64,000 nt of DNA from Palsa-147 sp036513895 (GTDB lineage Bacteria; Acidobacteriota; Terriglobia; Acidiferrales; UBA7541): NCBI GenBank assembly GCA_036513895.1, contig DATBYF010000070.1, positions 1 through 64,000 of the forward strand, in the 5' to 3' direction. A program made the translations under genes and the position numbers. Of the stretch, positions 8,287-17,113 are shown piece after piece. Below the pieces are notes generated by a model, which saw only the letters and a program-made list of their open reading frames with translations, did not search any database and had not been told where the DNA came from. Each line of letters starts with the position of its first letter. The first letter of the stretch is position 1.

Positions 8287-8664
8287 ATGACAAAGTATTT
8301 GATGGTCGGTCTAGGAGGAGCGCTGGGATCGATCCTGCGATTTTGGGCGAGCGGGGTTGTCAGTAACCGGCTAGGTGACCGCTTTCCCTACGGCACGTTT
8401 ATCGTGAATTGCACCGGCTCATTCCTCATTGGACTTATCGTCACTCTTCTCGCCGAAAAAACGCATTGGAGTCCGAATTGGAGATACCTGATCCCGATAG
8501 GCTTCATCGGCGGTTACACGACATTTTCGGCGTTCGAACTCGAAACGCTCCGCAGCTTTCAGGATGGCGAATTCCTAATTGCGAGCCTGAACGTGCTGGC
8601 TAGCGTAGTCGTCGGCTTCTTTTCGGTTTGGCTGGGAGTTATAACGGGTAGGACGATTTCCTAA
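8287..8664 (+). CDS. crcB: fluoride ion channel CrcB/Fluc
   Basis: 125 residues, the usual size for a Fluc subunit. Four transmembrane helices are visible. Family marks are G-G-A-L-G-S-I-L-R-F near the N-terminus, the pore asparagine in F-I-V-N-C-T-G-S-F, and G-Y-T-T-F-S-A-F-E with the polar track residues. The protein works as an antiparallel dimer exporting F- down its gradient. AGGAG lies 13 bases before the ATG, and a fluoride riboswitch governs its leader. It heads an operon with DUF190 genes. Product assignment is firm. Confidence 0.97.
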   Translation: MTKYLMVGLGGALGSILRFWASGVVSNRLGDRFPYGTFIVNCTGSFLIGLIVTLLAEKTHWSPNWRYLIPIGFIGGYTTFSAFELETLRSFQDGEFLIASLNVLASVVVGFFSVWLGVITGRTIS

Positions 8665-8703
8665 CATTCGGCATTGATCGTTGATCGCGGAGAGGGAGGG
8701 AAC

Positions 8704-9438
8704 GTGCTCAAAGCGGGGCCAGCCAAGAAAGTGATTCTTTACGTCGGCGAGGACCATCAATACCACGGCCAGTCTCTCTATTCCGCGATTCTCAATTTCC
8801 TTTTTTATCGCGGAATTTCGGGAGCCAGCGTCATTCGCGGCATCGCCGGCTTTGGCGCCGATCATCACCTGCACACCATCCGGATCGAACGCCTCACAGA
8901 AAATCTGCCGATCAAAATTGAGTTTGTCGAATCGGCCGAAAAAGTGGAAGAGCTGCTGCCGAAGTTATCGGAGTTGGTAGGCAGCGGCCTGATCGAGATT
9001 CAAGATACGACCGTGATTAAGCCTTCCGAAGAATCCGCAAAGACATCGGCGAAATCCGTTACGCCCTCGCTGCGCAGCGAAGGCAAGGCCAAACTGATGC
9101 GCATCTTCGTCGGCGAAAACGATAAATGGCACGACCAGCCCCTCTACAGGGCTCTTCTCGAAAGCATGCGCGCCAACGACATTGCCGGCGCTACCGTGTA
9201 CCAAGGCATTCTCGGCTACGGTGCGAACCGCCGCATCCACAAGGAAACGACGCTCAATCTGTCTCATGACCGCCCGATGATGCTCTCCGTTGTGGACAGT
9301 GAAGAAAAGCTGCGCGCCTTCTTTCCAATTCTCGACAGCATGGTGCGGCAGGGCCTCGTGGTTCTCTCCGACGTGGATGTGATCAAGTACACGCACACCT
9401 ACGCGGCCCAGGAAACAAATCAGGAGGCGCAAAAATGA
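8704..9438 (+). CDS. tandem DUF190 (UPF0166) protein
   Basis: 244 residues from a GTG at 8704, chosen because GGAGAGGGAGGG lies directly upstream; the frame also allows a TTG at 8674. It contains two DUF190 domains. The first spans about residues 5-105 (Y-H-G-Q-S-L-Y, R-G-I-S-G-A-S-V, R-G-I-A-G-F-G), the second about 135-235 (W-H-D-Q-P-L-Y, D-I-A-G-A-T-V-Y-Q-G-I-L-G-Y-G). DUF190 has a PII-like ferredoxin fold. These proteins are often found beside crcB, and the linkage here to a fluoride riboswitch supports a fluoride-linked role, but no biochemical role is established. It overlaps the next gene by 4 bases. Confidence 0.9.
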   Translation: MLKAGPAKKVILYVGEDHQYHGQSLYSAILNFLFYRGISGASVIRGIAGFGADHHLHTIRIERLTENLPIKIEFVESAEKVEELLPKLSELVGSGLIEIQDTTVIKPSEESAKTSAKSVTPSLRSEGKAKLMRIFVGENDKWHDQPLYRALLESMRANDIAGATVYQGILGYGANRRIHKETTLNLSHDRPMMLSVVDSEEKLRAFFPILDSMVRQGLVVLSDVDVIKYTHTYAAQETNQEAQK

Positions 9439-9782
9439 AGCTCGAAGGAACCGCCAAGATGCTGCGAATTCATTTCGGCGAAGACGATAAGTGGAAGGAC
9501 AAGCCGCTCTACCGCGCCATCGTGGAGAAATGCCGCGAGTTGGACATTGCCGGCGCGACCGTGTTTCGCGGCATTGAAGGCTATGGCGCGAGCACGCTGA
9601 TTCGCCGGCCTCATCCATTTTCTTTTTCTCACGATGCTCCACTCATGGTCAGCGTGATTGATTCAGAGGAACAGATTCAAAAGCTGCTCCCATTTTTGGA
9701 TGAGATGGTCGCTGAAGGTTTGATCGCAGTGTCGAACGTCGAAGTGATCAAGTACGTACATCAGGATGGCAAGCGCTCTTAG
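9435..9782 (+). CDS. single-domain DUF190 (UPF0166) protein
   Basis: 115 residues, one DUF190 domain, ATGA overlap with the tandem protein upstream. It shares the W-K-D-K-P-L-Y-R-A motif, D-I-A-G-A-T-V-F-R-G-I-E-G-Y-G and the closing V-I-K-Y-V with the second domain of its neighbour, and the two look like a duplication. Together the operon supplies three DUF190 copies for one CrcB. PII-like folds form trimers, so a mixed trimer is conceivable, but that is speculation. Confidence 0.9.
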   Translation: MKLEGTAKMLRIHFGEDDKWKDKPLYRAIVEKCRELDIAGATVFRGIEGYGASTLIRRPHPFSFSHDAPLMVSVIDSEEQIQKLLPFLDEMVAEGLIAVSNVEVIKYVHQDGKRS

Positions 9783-9993
9783 CGCGGGAGTTGCCCGGCA
9801 GACGTTGCAAAAAACCGGCGCTAGAAATTCTCCGGTCCCGCGCCCGCTGCACAGCAGACTCCCTAGATTTGATATGCTCTATTCTGATGATGACTGCACC
9901 ACTCCTCTGCCTCTTGCCGCACTCCGCCAAATTCTTTTGTACATGTCAGGATGACCGCGAACCGCCAGCCAGCCGCGCGGGAGACTCCCGCCG

Positions 9994-10779
9994 TTGAGCG
10001 AGAGTCAGCTTCGCAAGCATGAGCAGATGCGTTCGCGCATACTCCGAAACGCACGCGACGTCATTGTCTATCTCCCTCCCGGTTACGATGACCAGCCGGA
10101 TCGCCATTTTCCGGTTCTCTACATGCAAGATGGCCAAAATCTATTCGATCCCGCCACATCGTTCATTTACGGAATGCACTGGCAAGTGCGGGAGGCGGCG
10201 GACAGTCTGATTCATTCCGGCGCCATCCGCCCGCTAATCATCGTTGGGATATACAACATCGGCAAAATTCGAGTGCGTGAGTACACACCGACGCGCATGC
10301 TGCGTCTAGGCGGTGGACGAGCGGACCGCTACGCGCGAATGTTATTGCGCGAGTTGAAGCCCTTCATCGAAACGGAATACCGCGTGTTGGCGGGACCAGC
10401 GAACACAGGAATCGCCGGGTCGTCTTTGGGTGGACTCTTCGCTCTGTATGCTGGACTCCATTTCTCGGACGTGTTCGGAAGAATCGCCGCGCTATCGCCC
10501 TCCCTCTGGTGGGGTCAGGGTTGGATTCACCGTTATGCAGCGAGTATTGACGCCGCCCATCGCCCGCGCATCTGGATGGATGCCGGAACTCGCGAGGGTG
10601 CGCGCCTTATCCCTACCCTGGAAAAACTCCGCGACATTCTTTTGTATCGCGGTTGGACTCTCGATCAAAATCTTCGCGTCGAGATCGTCGAGGGCGGCGA
10701 ACACAACGAAGCCGCCTGGGCCAAACGTGTCGGCCCCTTCCTTCAATTCCTGTTTCCCGCGCAGGAGACCACTGTATAA
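9994..10779 (+). CDS. alpha/beta hydrolase, enterochelin-esterase-like (putative esterase)
   Basis: About 261 residues; the TTG at 9994 is the first start in frame, and an ATG at 10027 is also possible. Motifs of the Fes/esterase-D family: V-I-V-Y-L-P-P-G-Y-D near the N-terminus, Y-M-Q-D-G-Q-N-L-F-D, the nucleophile elbow G-S-S-L-G-G (Ser near residue 145), an Asp in W-M-D-A-G-T, and the catalytic His in G-G-E-H-N-E. No signal peptide is seen with this start, so it may be cytoplasmic. Substrate unknown. No siderophore genes are nearby, so the 'enterochelin' label describes only the fold. Confidence 0.85.
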   Translation: MSESQLRKHEQMRSRILRNARDVIVYLPPGYDDQPDRHFPVLYMQDGQNLFDPATSFIYGMHWQVREAADSLIHSGAIRPLIIVGIYNIGKIRVREYTPTRMLRLGGGRADRYARMLLRELKPFIETEYRVLAGPANTGIAGSSLGGLFALYAGLHFSDVFGRIAALSPSLWWGQGWIHRYAASIDAAHRPRIWMDAGTREGARLIPTLEKLRDILLYRGWTLDQNLRVEIVEGGEHNEAAWAKRVGPFLQFLFPAQETTV

Positions 10780-10842
10780 TCCGCGCGTTCTGACTCGCCG
10801 AGCGGCTGGAAACTAGCCAGCTCGATTCACCGGAGATTCCTG

Positions 10843-12048
10843 ATGCCGGGCAAAAGACCTCTCACGATTCTTTGCCTCACGTCCTACGAGAAAGGCCAGG
10901 AGTTCATGCGCGCCTGCAAAGAGCAGGGAGCTCGCGTTCTACTCGTCACGGTAGAAAAGCTGCGTGACGCCGACTGGCCGCGCGAATCGCTCGAGGAAGT
11001 TTTCCTGATTCCCGGTGAGATCCCGATCCAGGACCTGATCTATTCCGTAAGTTACATCGCACGCACGCGGCCAATCGATCGAATTGTCGCGCTCGATGAA
11101 TTCGACATGGAGAACGCAGCAGCGCTTCGCGAGCACCTGCGTGTGCCCGGAATGGGCTTGACCACGGTGCGCTATTTCCGGGACAAGCTGGCGATGCGCG
11201 CGCGAGCGCAGGACGCAGGAATTCTCGTGCCTGAATTCGTGCACGTGTTGAACTACGATGCGATTCGAAATTATCTCGCGCGTGTCCCGCCGCCCTGGCT
11301 TTTGAAGCCGCGCTCGCAGGCTTCCGGCATCGGCATGAAGAAAATCGAAAAGGCCGATGATCTTTGGCCCTGGCTCGATCAGCTCGGCGACCAGCAATCT
11401 TTCTATCTGCTCGAGCATTTCATTCCCGGTGATGTGTTTCACGTGGACAGCGTCGTATCCGAGCGCAAAATCGTTTTTGCCGACGCTCACGCCTATGGCA
11501 AACCGCCATTTGAAACAGCGCATTATGGCGGCGTGTTCTCCACGCGCACGCTTCCTCGAAGTTCCGCCGAGTCGAAATCGTTGCTCAAGATCAACAAGGA
11601 AGTAATCGAAGGTCTCGGCTTGGTGCGCGGCGTGACGCACGCGGAATATCTTCGCGCTCACGCCGACGGGCGATTCTATTTCATTGAGATTGCAGCGCGA
11701 GTGGGCGGCGCATACATCGCCGACGTTGTGGAAGCGGCGACGGGCGTGAATCTTTGGCGCGAATGGGCAAAAATCGAAATTGCCGGCGGCAAAGAGCCTT
11801 ACTCGCTACCGGAGCAGAGGCGAGATTATGCTGGAGTGATTCTCTCGCTTGCGCGGCAGGCCGAGCCCGATACTTCCGCTTACGCCGACCCCGAGATTCA
11901 TCTGCGCGTAAAGAAGCACCATCACGCCGGCTTCGTTTTGAAATCGGCCAAGGCCGGTCGCATCGCCGAATTGCTCGAATCCTACGTATTGCGCTTCCGG
12001 GACGACTTCCTGGCCACGCAACCGATTCCCGAGAAGCCGACCTCCTAG
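10843..12048 (+). CDS. ATP-grasp domain enzyme
   Basis: 401 residues. The N-terminal fold (L-T-I-L-C-L-T-S-Y, residues 6-14) resembles a pre-ATP-grasp Rossmann domain. The ATP-grasp core (about 110-310) shows P-P-P-W-L-L-K-P-R-S, the flexible loop S-Q-A-S-G-I-G-M, Y-L-L-E-H-F-I-P-G and the metal-binding F-I-E-I-A-A-R-V-G-G. It belongs to the carboxylate-amine/thiol ligase superfamily; the acceptor substrate cannot be read from sequence. It begins 63 bases after the esterase with its own GGAG site and may be cotranscribed. Confidence 0.85.
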   Translation: MPGKRPLTILCLTSYEKGQEFMRACKEQGARVLLVTVEKLRDADWPRESLEEVFLIPGEIPIQDLIYSVSYIARTRPIDRIVALDEFDMENAAALREHLRVPGMGLTTVRYFRDKLAMRARAQDAGILVPEFVHVLNYDAIRNYLARVPPPWLLKPRSQASGIGMKKIEKADDLWPWLDQLGDQQSFYLLEHFIPGDVFHVDSVVSERKIVFADAHAYGKPPFETAHYGGVFSTRTLPRSSAESKSLLKINKEVIEGLGLVRGVTHAEYLRAHADGRFYFIEIAARVGGAYIADVVEAATGVNLWREWAKIEIAGGKEPYSLPEQRRDYAGVILSLARQAEPDTSAYADPEIHLRVKKHHHAGFVLKSAKAGRIAELLESYVLRFRDDFLATQPIPEKPTS

Positions 12049-12105
12049 ACGCGCCCGCATCTCCGTTCGCGCACCATCTCAAACGAGTCGCAGGCGTCAA
12101 AATTT

Positions 12106-12135
12106 CAGAGCCCGGAGGCTCCCGCCTCCGGGTCC
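12106..12135. repeat. 30-bp palindromic repeat, copy 1
   Basis: A hairpin-forming sequence, CCCGGAGGC/GCCTCCGGG with a short centre, and identical over all 30 bases to 23344-23373. It lies between convergence-free plus-strand genes. No T-run follows, so it is an interspersed repeat rather than a terminator. Confidence 0.8.
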
Positions 12136-12275
12136 CCAGCTGCCCGATCGCTCCCAGCGGTAATTGACAGAAGCATGACGCCAAAGTAAAGTCATCTCCA
12201 GTTCTTTGCCGTGTGCCACGTTATAGGGCATTGGGTGGATGCTCGAATAGCGCGCTCGCGGTTTCAGGCCTTCCC

Positions 12276-14141
12276 ATGGGCATTTTAACAGTGAGACGTT
12301 TACTCAGACGCAGCCTCGATTTTCGTTTGCCCCTCGTTTTCATTTTTCTTTGGTTTTGCTGCGCAGGAATTTTGACGCCAGCGCGTGCACAGACTGCGCC
12401 AGACACCGCCCCACCCCAATCGTCCCCGGCGCCCCAATCAACTTCGCCTGCACCGGCCACATCGCAGGATTCGAAACCCACTGGCGAGCCTGCTGCGGAG
12501 ATGAGCACGCACGAATCAACAGCAACATTCAAAGTGCCTGTGAACCTGGTTCTCGTCCGCGTAGTTGTGCGCGACGGAACCGGGCGCGCAGTGCCAGACC
12601 TGAAGAAGGACGACTTCCAACTTTTCGATAGCCGGAAGCTGCAAATCGTCACACATTTTTCAATCGAGAAACCCGCAGCGCCGGTTCCCCCTGCGCCCGT
12701 ATCGATATCGCAAGGCGAGGTCGACGAAGCCGGCAACGCCAAGCCCACGGTCGCGTTGCCATCCCGATTCGTGGCGCTGCTTTTCGACGACGTGCATTTG
12801 AGCATGGAGGACCTCGTCCGAGCGCGCCTGGCCGCGATGCGCTATCTCAAATCAGTAGTCCAGCCATCAGATCGAGTCGCGCTTTTCACCATATCGGGCC
12901 AGGATCAGGTGGATTTCACGGACGACCACGAACAACTGCGCGCTAAGCTGGCCGTCCTCACACCCCGCGGGGTGACGGCGGGCGATACATCCGGAACTAG
13001 CGGCTGCCCATCTATGAATTTTTATCAGGCAGACCTGATCGTCAACCACAACGATCAATCGGCGCTCGCTGTCGGAACTGCTGATGCCCTCGCCTGCGCG
13101 TACAACAACGACACGCGATTTAATAACGCGGCACAAAGTTTGGCGACATCAGCCGCATACGGCATGGTGTCGGCCAGCAACGTGGAGATGGACTACTCCT
13201 TTCGGCGGCTTCAGGAAATTATTCGGCGTATTTCCGTGTTGCCAGGGCAGCGAAGTATTGTCCTGGTCTCGCCGGGATTTCTGTTTTACGGGCGCGAGAT
13301 TGACGTCGAAGAATTGATTGACAAAGCGACGCGCGCGAATGTGCTGATCAACACATTAGATGCGAGAGGCCTTTTCACACCCGACGACGGCCTGGACGTT
13401 TCGCGGGAGTACACGAGTTCGCCGACGGTCGCAGGTCCTAAAAGCGTGTATTACCTGACCTCTCAAAATAGGCAGAACGATATTTTGGAGGAACTGGCCG
13501 ACGGCACGGGCGCCGTTTTCTTCCACAACAACAACGACCTCGACGCGGGCTTCCGGCAGGCTGCAGGAGCGCCGGAAGTGTCGTATCTGTTGGGTTTTTC
13601 CCCCATTGGCCTGAAGCTGGATGGCCGGTTCCATGACTTGAAAGTGACCCTCGCGAGCAAGCAGAAATACGCCATTCAGGCCCGACGGGGATACTATGCA
13701 CCGAAGCACAGCACCGATCCGATGGAAGTAGCCAAGCAGCAGATTGAAGAAGCGGTGTTTTCGCAGGAAGAAATTCACGATCTTCCTGCCGAGCTTCATA
13801 CGCAGTTCTACAAATCGGACAAGTCGGATGCGCAACTGTCCGTGCTGACTCGCTTCAATGTAAATCGTCTTCAATTTCGCAAGGAAGACGGGCGAAATAA
13901 AAACAATCTCACGGTCGTCGCAGCCTTGTTTGACCGCAACGGCAATTTCATTACCGGCAACGAGAAGACAATCGAACTGCGCCTCCGCGACACTACTCTG
14001 GCAAGACTCGAACAAACTGGAATGACGGTAAAATCGAATTTCGACGTTAAGCCTGGCGCTTATCTTGTCCGCATGGTCGTGCGAGATTCGGAAGCATCAA
14101 TGATCGCAGCAGAAAATGGAATGGTTGAGATTCCTTACTAG
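12276..14141 (+). CDS. secreted VWFA-related Acidobacterial domain protein
   Basis: 621 residues from the ATG at 12276, which gives a basic N-terminus (RRLLRRS) and a signal peptide ending A-R-A-Q; the frame opens at 12213. A Pro/Ala/Ser-rich linker follows, then a short beta region (V-P-V-N-L-V-L-V-R-V-V-V-R-D-G) and a VWA domain (about 165-400). The metal-site position reads L-F-D-D-V-H-L-S rather than D-x-S-x-S, as is common in this Acidobacterial branch. The segment D-G-T-G-A-V-F-F near residue 410 and the C-terminal beta domain also fit the family. Probable periplasmic or surface adhesion or scaffold protein. Its end lies 10 bases before the next VWA gene. Confidence 0.85.
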   Translation: MGILTVRRLLRRSLDFRLPLVFIFLWFCCAGILTPARAQTAPDTAPPQSSPAPQSTSPAPATSQDSKPTGEPAAEMSTHESTATFKVPVNLVLVRVVVRDGTGRAVPDLKKDDFQLFDSRKLQIVTHFSIEKPAAPVPPAPVSISQGEVDEAGNAKPTVALPSRFVALLFDDVHLSMEDLVRARLAAMRYLKSVVQPSDRVALFTISGQDQVDFTDDHEQLRAKLAVLTPRGVTAGDTSGTSGCPSMNFYQADLIVNHNDQSALAVGTADALACAYNNDTRFNNAAQSLATSAAYGMVSASNVEMDYSFRRLQEIIRRISVLPGQRSIVLVSPGFLFYGREIDVEELIDKATRANVLINTLDARGLFTPDDGLDVSREYTSSPTVAGPKSVYYLTSQNRQNDILEELADGTGAVFFHNNNDLDAGFRQAAGAPEVSYLLGFSPIGLKLDGRFHDLKVTLASKQKYAIQARRGYYAPKHSTDPMEVAKQQIEEAVFSQEEIHDLPAELHTQFYKSDKSDAQLSVLTRFNVNRLQFRKEDGRNKNNLTVVAALFDRNGNFITGNEKTIELRLRDTTLARLEQTGMTVKSNFDVKPGAYLVRMVVRDSEASMIAAENGMVEIPY

Positions 14142-14151
14142 TGAGGACGCC

Positions 14152-16656
14152 ATGAAATCTCGGCAGCCAATCACCTTCATCGCAATCGTCGCCATTGTCG
14201 CCGTCGTAGCGTGGCTTGCGTGCCGTGGCGCGGGCTTGACGGCGTTCGCCCAGTCTCAGCAATCTCCTCCAGCCAACGCCTCGGCGCCTCCCGCTCCTCA
14301 ATCCGCGCCAGCGCAGCAAGCCGCCGCTGGCGCCACTGGAGCAACTGCGACGCAAGATCAGAACCCGGATGCGTCTGGTTCTATCATTAAAAGCGAATCG
14401 CGGCTTGTTCGCGTGGATGCAATCGTCACCGACAAGAAGGGCAACTACATCACCGATCTGACCGCGAACGATTTCAAGGTGTTTGAAGACAACAAGCAAC
14501 AGCAGGTCAACAGTTTCTATTTCGGCGCGGATGCCGCCGGGCCCGTAGCCGCGCGCCGGCATTACATGATTCTTTTTTTCGACAATTCCACAATGGATTT
14601 CGGTGATCAGGCGCGCGCTCGGGATGCCGCCGCGAAATTCATTGATGCGAACGCAGGACCAGATCGCGTAATGGCTGTCGTTAACTTTGGCGGTGTGGTT
14701 CAAATCACTCAGAACTTTACTTCCGATGTTGCCAGGCTCAAATCGGCCGTGGCTGGTCAGCGCACCTCGTCCGTCAGCCCGAACGCGCCGCCCACCGATA
14801 CCTCCGGTACATCGGCAGCAACGACGCCCGGGCTAACTTCTGATACTCCCGGCGGATTTTCAGCACCCGGCGGCCTCTCCTCGCTGACCAGCGAAGAAGC
14901 CAATTTTGGCTCGCGCACGGTTTTAATCGCCTTGCGCAACATGGCCAAAGACCTCGCGCCCGTCAGCGGAAGAAAGACGCTCGTGCTGTTCACCTCAGGA
15001 TTTCCGGCCACCGAAGAAATTATGTCGGAGCTTACGGCTACGATCGACGCGTGCAACAAAGCGAACGTCGCGATATATCCGCTCGATGTTCGCGGCCTCG
15101 TGGCGCCCGGCGCATGGATGCCGCCAAATCATTTCGATCGCACGCCGCCTACATACAGCGGAGCGAAATCACGCGAGTCAACTGGATTCGCATCGCAACC
15201 GGCGATAGTTCTCGCGGCGTACCGCGTCTCGAGTTCGCCAATTTGGGCCGCTCCTCAGCACGGCGGAGGCGGGACGGGCGGAGGCGGTGGCCACGGTGGC
15301 GGGCCCGGTGGCGGTACAGGCGGGCCTGGAACGGGCGGGGGTGGCACTGGCGGTGGCGGCAAGGGCGGTTCTGGCGGTACAGGTTCTGGCGGTTCCGGTG
15401 GTTCAGGTGGCGGAGGTGGTAGAGGAGGTTCTGGAGGCACCGGTGGCGGAGGTCGAGGCGGCGGCATACCGCTTCCCGGCTCGCCGTTCGTCACTCAGCC
15501 GCGTTCCATCGTTCCGTCGTTTCCAAACTTGCCGAGCAACAATCAGCAAGTTCTCTATATGCTCGCGGAAGGCACCGGCGGATTTCCAATCATGAACACG
15601 AATGATCTCCTCTCAGGTCTCGACAAAATCGCGCGCGAACAAAACGCCTACTATCTTCTCGGATACGCGCCTCAGGAATCTCCCGATGGAGCCTGCCACA
15701 CGCTCAAAGTGAAAGTGGATCGCGGCGGCACGAATGTCAGATCGAGAAGCGGCTACTGCAACGTGAAGCCTCCCGACGTCCTCGCCGGCCGCCCCGTGGA
15801 AAAAACACTCGAAGCGCGCGCAACAGGAACTGTTCCCGGCAATATCGGCGGAACTCTCGAGGCGCCCTATTTCTACACGGCGCCGAATGCCGCGCGCGTC
15901 GATCTCTCCATGAGTATCGTGTCGTCATCGGTCGAGTTCACGAAAGTGAAAGGAAAATTTCATTCCGACGTGAACATTCTTGGGATCGCCTACAAGCCGG
16001 ATGGCTCGGTAGGTGCGCGATTCAGCGATGCCGTTACTCTCGACTTTGACAAAGATGAATTAAAAAATTTCACCGCAGCGCCCTGGTATTACCAGAATCA
16101 GTTCACAGTCGCGCCGGGTCAGTATCGCTTGACCATCGCCCTCTCATGCGGCGGCCAGAGTTTCGGCAAATACGAAACGCCGCTTTCCATCGAGCCGTAC
16201 GACGGCAAGAAATTCACGCTGAGCGCATTAGCGCTGAGCAACTCCATCCAGAAAGTTGCCGATTCGGGCCCTGGCCTCGATGCCGCTCTTCTCGAAGATC
16301 GCACGCCGCTCGTCGTCAAGGATTTCGAAATCGTTCCGTCCGGCAGCAATCGCTTCAAGAAGACAGATAAGACGGTTATCTACACCCAAATTTACGAACC
16401 GAAGTTGGCCGCCGCGAATCCGCCGGTGGTCAGAATCGGCTACCGCGTCGTTGATCCAAAAACCGGCAAGCAACTGATGGCATCCGGTGCCGTCGAAACC
16501 GACACATTCATCGTGAAGGGCAGCCCGGTCATAGCCATGGGCTTGAAGCTTCCCTTCGACGATTTGCCGCCAGGCTCTTACCGTCTCGACATGCAAGCCG
16601 GCGAAGTTGGAGGAGAGCGCACTCCGGTCCGCTCAGTCAGTTTCGACGTCGAGTAG
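14152..16656 (+). CDS. large secreted VWFA-related protein with polyglycine insert
   Basis: 834 residues from the ATG at 14152, with GTGAGGA just before it; a further upstream ATG at 14116 would overlap the first VWA gene. It has a signal peptide (FIAIVAIVAVVAWLAC), an Ala/Pro/Gln linker, a conserved beta strand region (V-R-V-D-A-I-V-T-D-K-K-G) and a VWA domain with I-L-F-F-D-N-S-T-M at the metal site. An insert of about 70 residues, almost only Gly, Thr and Ser, follows (bases 15256-15470). Then come the same G-T-G-G-F-P and Y-Y-L-L-G-Y family motifs seen next door and a long beta-rich C-terminus. It is a paralogue of the preceding gene and the two likely act together. Confidence 0.85.
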   Translation: MKSRQPITFIAIVAIVAVVAWLACRGAGLTAFAQSQQSPPANASAPPAPQSAPAQQAAAGATGATATQDQNPDASGSIIKSESRLVRVDAIVTDKKGNYITDLTANDFKVFEDNKQQQVNSFYFGADAAGPVAARRHYMILFFDNSTMDFGDQARARDAAAKFIDANAGPDRVMAVVNFGGVVQITQNFTSDVARLKSAVAGQRTSSVSPNAPPTDTSGTSAATTPGLTSDTPGGFSAPGGLSSLTSEEANFGSRTVLIALRNMAKDLAPVSGRKTLVLFTSGFPATEEIMSELTATIDACNKANVAIYPLDVRGLVAPGAWMPPNHFDRTPPTYSGAKSRESTGFASQPAIVLAAYRVSSSPIWAAPQHGGGGTGGGGGHGGGPGGGTGGPGTGGGGTGGGGKGGSGGTGSGGSGGSGGGGGRGGSGGTGGGGRGGGIPLPGSPFVTQPRSIVPSFPNLPSNNQQVLYMLAEGTGGFPIMNTNDLLSGLDKIAREQNAYYLLGYAPQESPDGACHTLKVKVDRGGTNVRSRSGYCNVKPPDVLAGRPVEKTLEARATGTVPGNIGGTLEAPYFYTAPNAARVDLSMSIVSSSVEFTKVKGKFHSDVNILGIAYKPDGSVGARFSDAVTLDFDKDELKNFTAAPWYYQNQFTVAPGQYRLTIALSCGGQSFGKYETPLSIEPYDGKKFTLSALALSNSIQKVADSGPGLDAALLEDRTPLVVKDFEIVPSGSNRFKKTDKTVIYTQIYEPKLAAANPPVVRIGYRVVDPKTGKQLMASGAVETDTFIVKGSPVIAMGLKLPFDDLPPGSYRLDMQAGEVGGERTPVRSVSFDVE
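15256..15470. repeat. glycine-codon low-complexity tract inside the second VWA gene
   Basis: About 215 bases made mainly of GGC/GGT/GGA codons with occasional ACA, TCT and CCT, encoding a Gly-Thr-Ser-Pro linker. The period is irregular, so it is not a clean tandem repeat. Codon choice varies (GGC, GGT, GGA, GGG mixed), which argues for selection on the peptide rather than recent slippage. Confidence 0.8.
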
Positions 16657-17113
16657 CCAGCTCAAATGCCGAAATCTCGGCCTCCTGTACTTCCGTACAT
16701 GAAGCTGTTCCTTCGTCCAGCTGGCTAGCCTGACCCAATAGGCTGCCCTCCCACTGAACCACAGGGTAATGGACTCTCCGGTACTCATAAACTAGTATCC
16801 CCAGCACGACGGGCCAACCTTCCGGGTCCGCTGCGAAAACACGTTCCAATTTCGCGCGGTTTGGGAGGGAATTACGGCCCGTTTGACGTGAGCCCACGAT
16901 CCCAGCTTCAGGCCCACAGGCAAACCAGCCCGCTACAGTGAAGTTCAGGACGTTGACTACCTAGTCCCGGCACGCTTTCGTGTTCCTCGCCTGTGACGTT
17001 GTCTGTTCGGAGAGGCGGCGGACTCATCCGAAACGGAACAACCGGAGCGACGTGCAGCCAACGAATTAAAGTGCAGTTTCAATTTGCCGAAGTGTGTCTA
17101 CAGGAGGGCGGAC
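16657..17113. other. intergenic region without a supported gene
   Basis: 457 bases between the VWA gene and the di-haem oxidoreductase. I see no convincing coding frame. A minus-strand frame at 16637-16897 overlaps the VWA end and has no ribosome site. The last 40 bases are AT-richer and end in GGAGGGCGGAC, the ribosome site of the next gene, so its promoter probably lies in the second half. Confidence 0.5.

Noticed and set aside
9951..10022. ATG at 9951 as a better start for the esterase.
   Set aside because: It is in another frame and reaches a stop after 23 codons.
15255..15494. A minus-strand frame that reads as a striking Pro-rich protein.
   Set aside because: It is the complement of the polyglycine codons in the second VWA gene; GGN codons give Pro on the other strand. 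No start signal.
16637..16897. A minus-strand frame of 86 codons after the VWA gene.
   Set aside because: GTG start without a ribosome site, overlap with the VWA end, and no recognisable fold. Kept only as a weak possibility.
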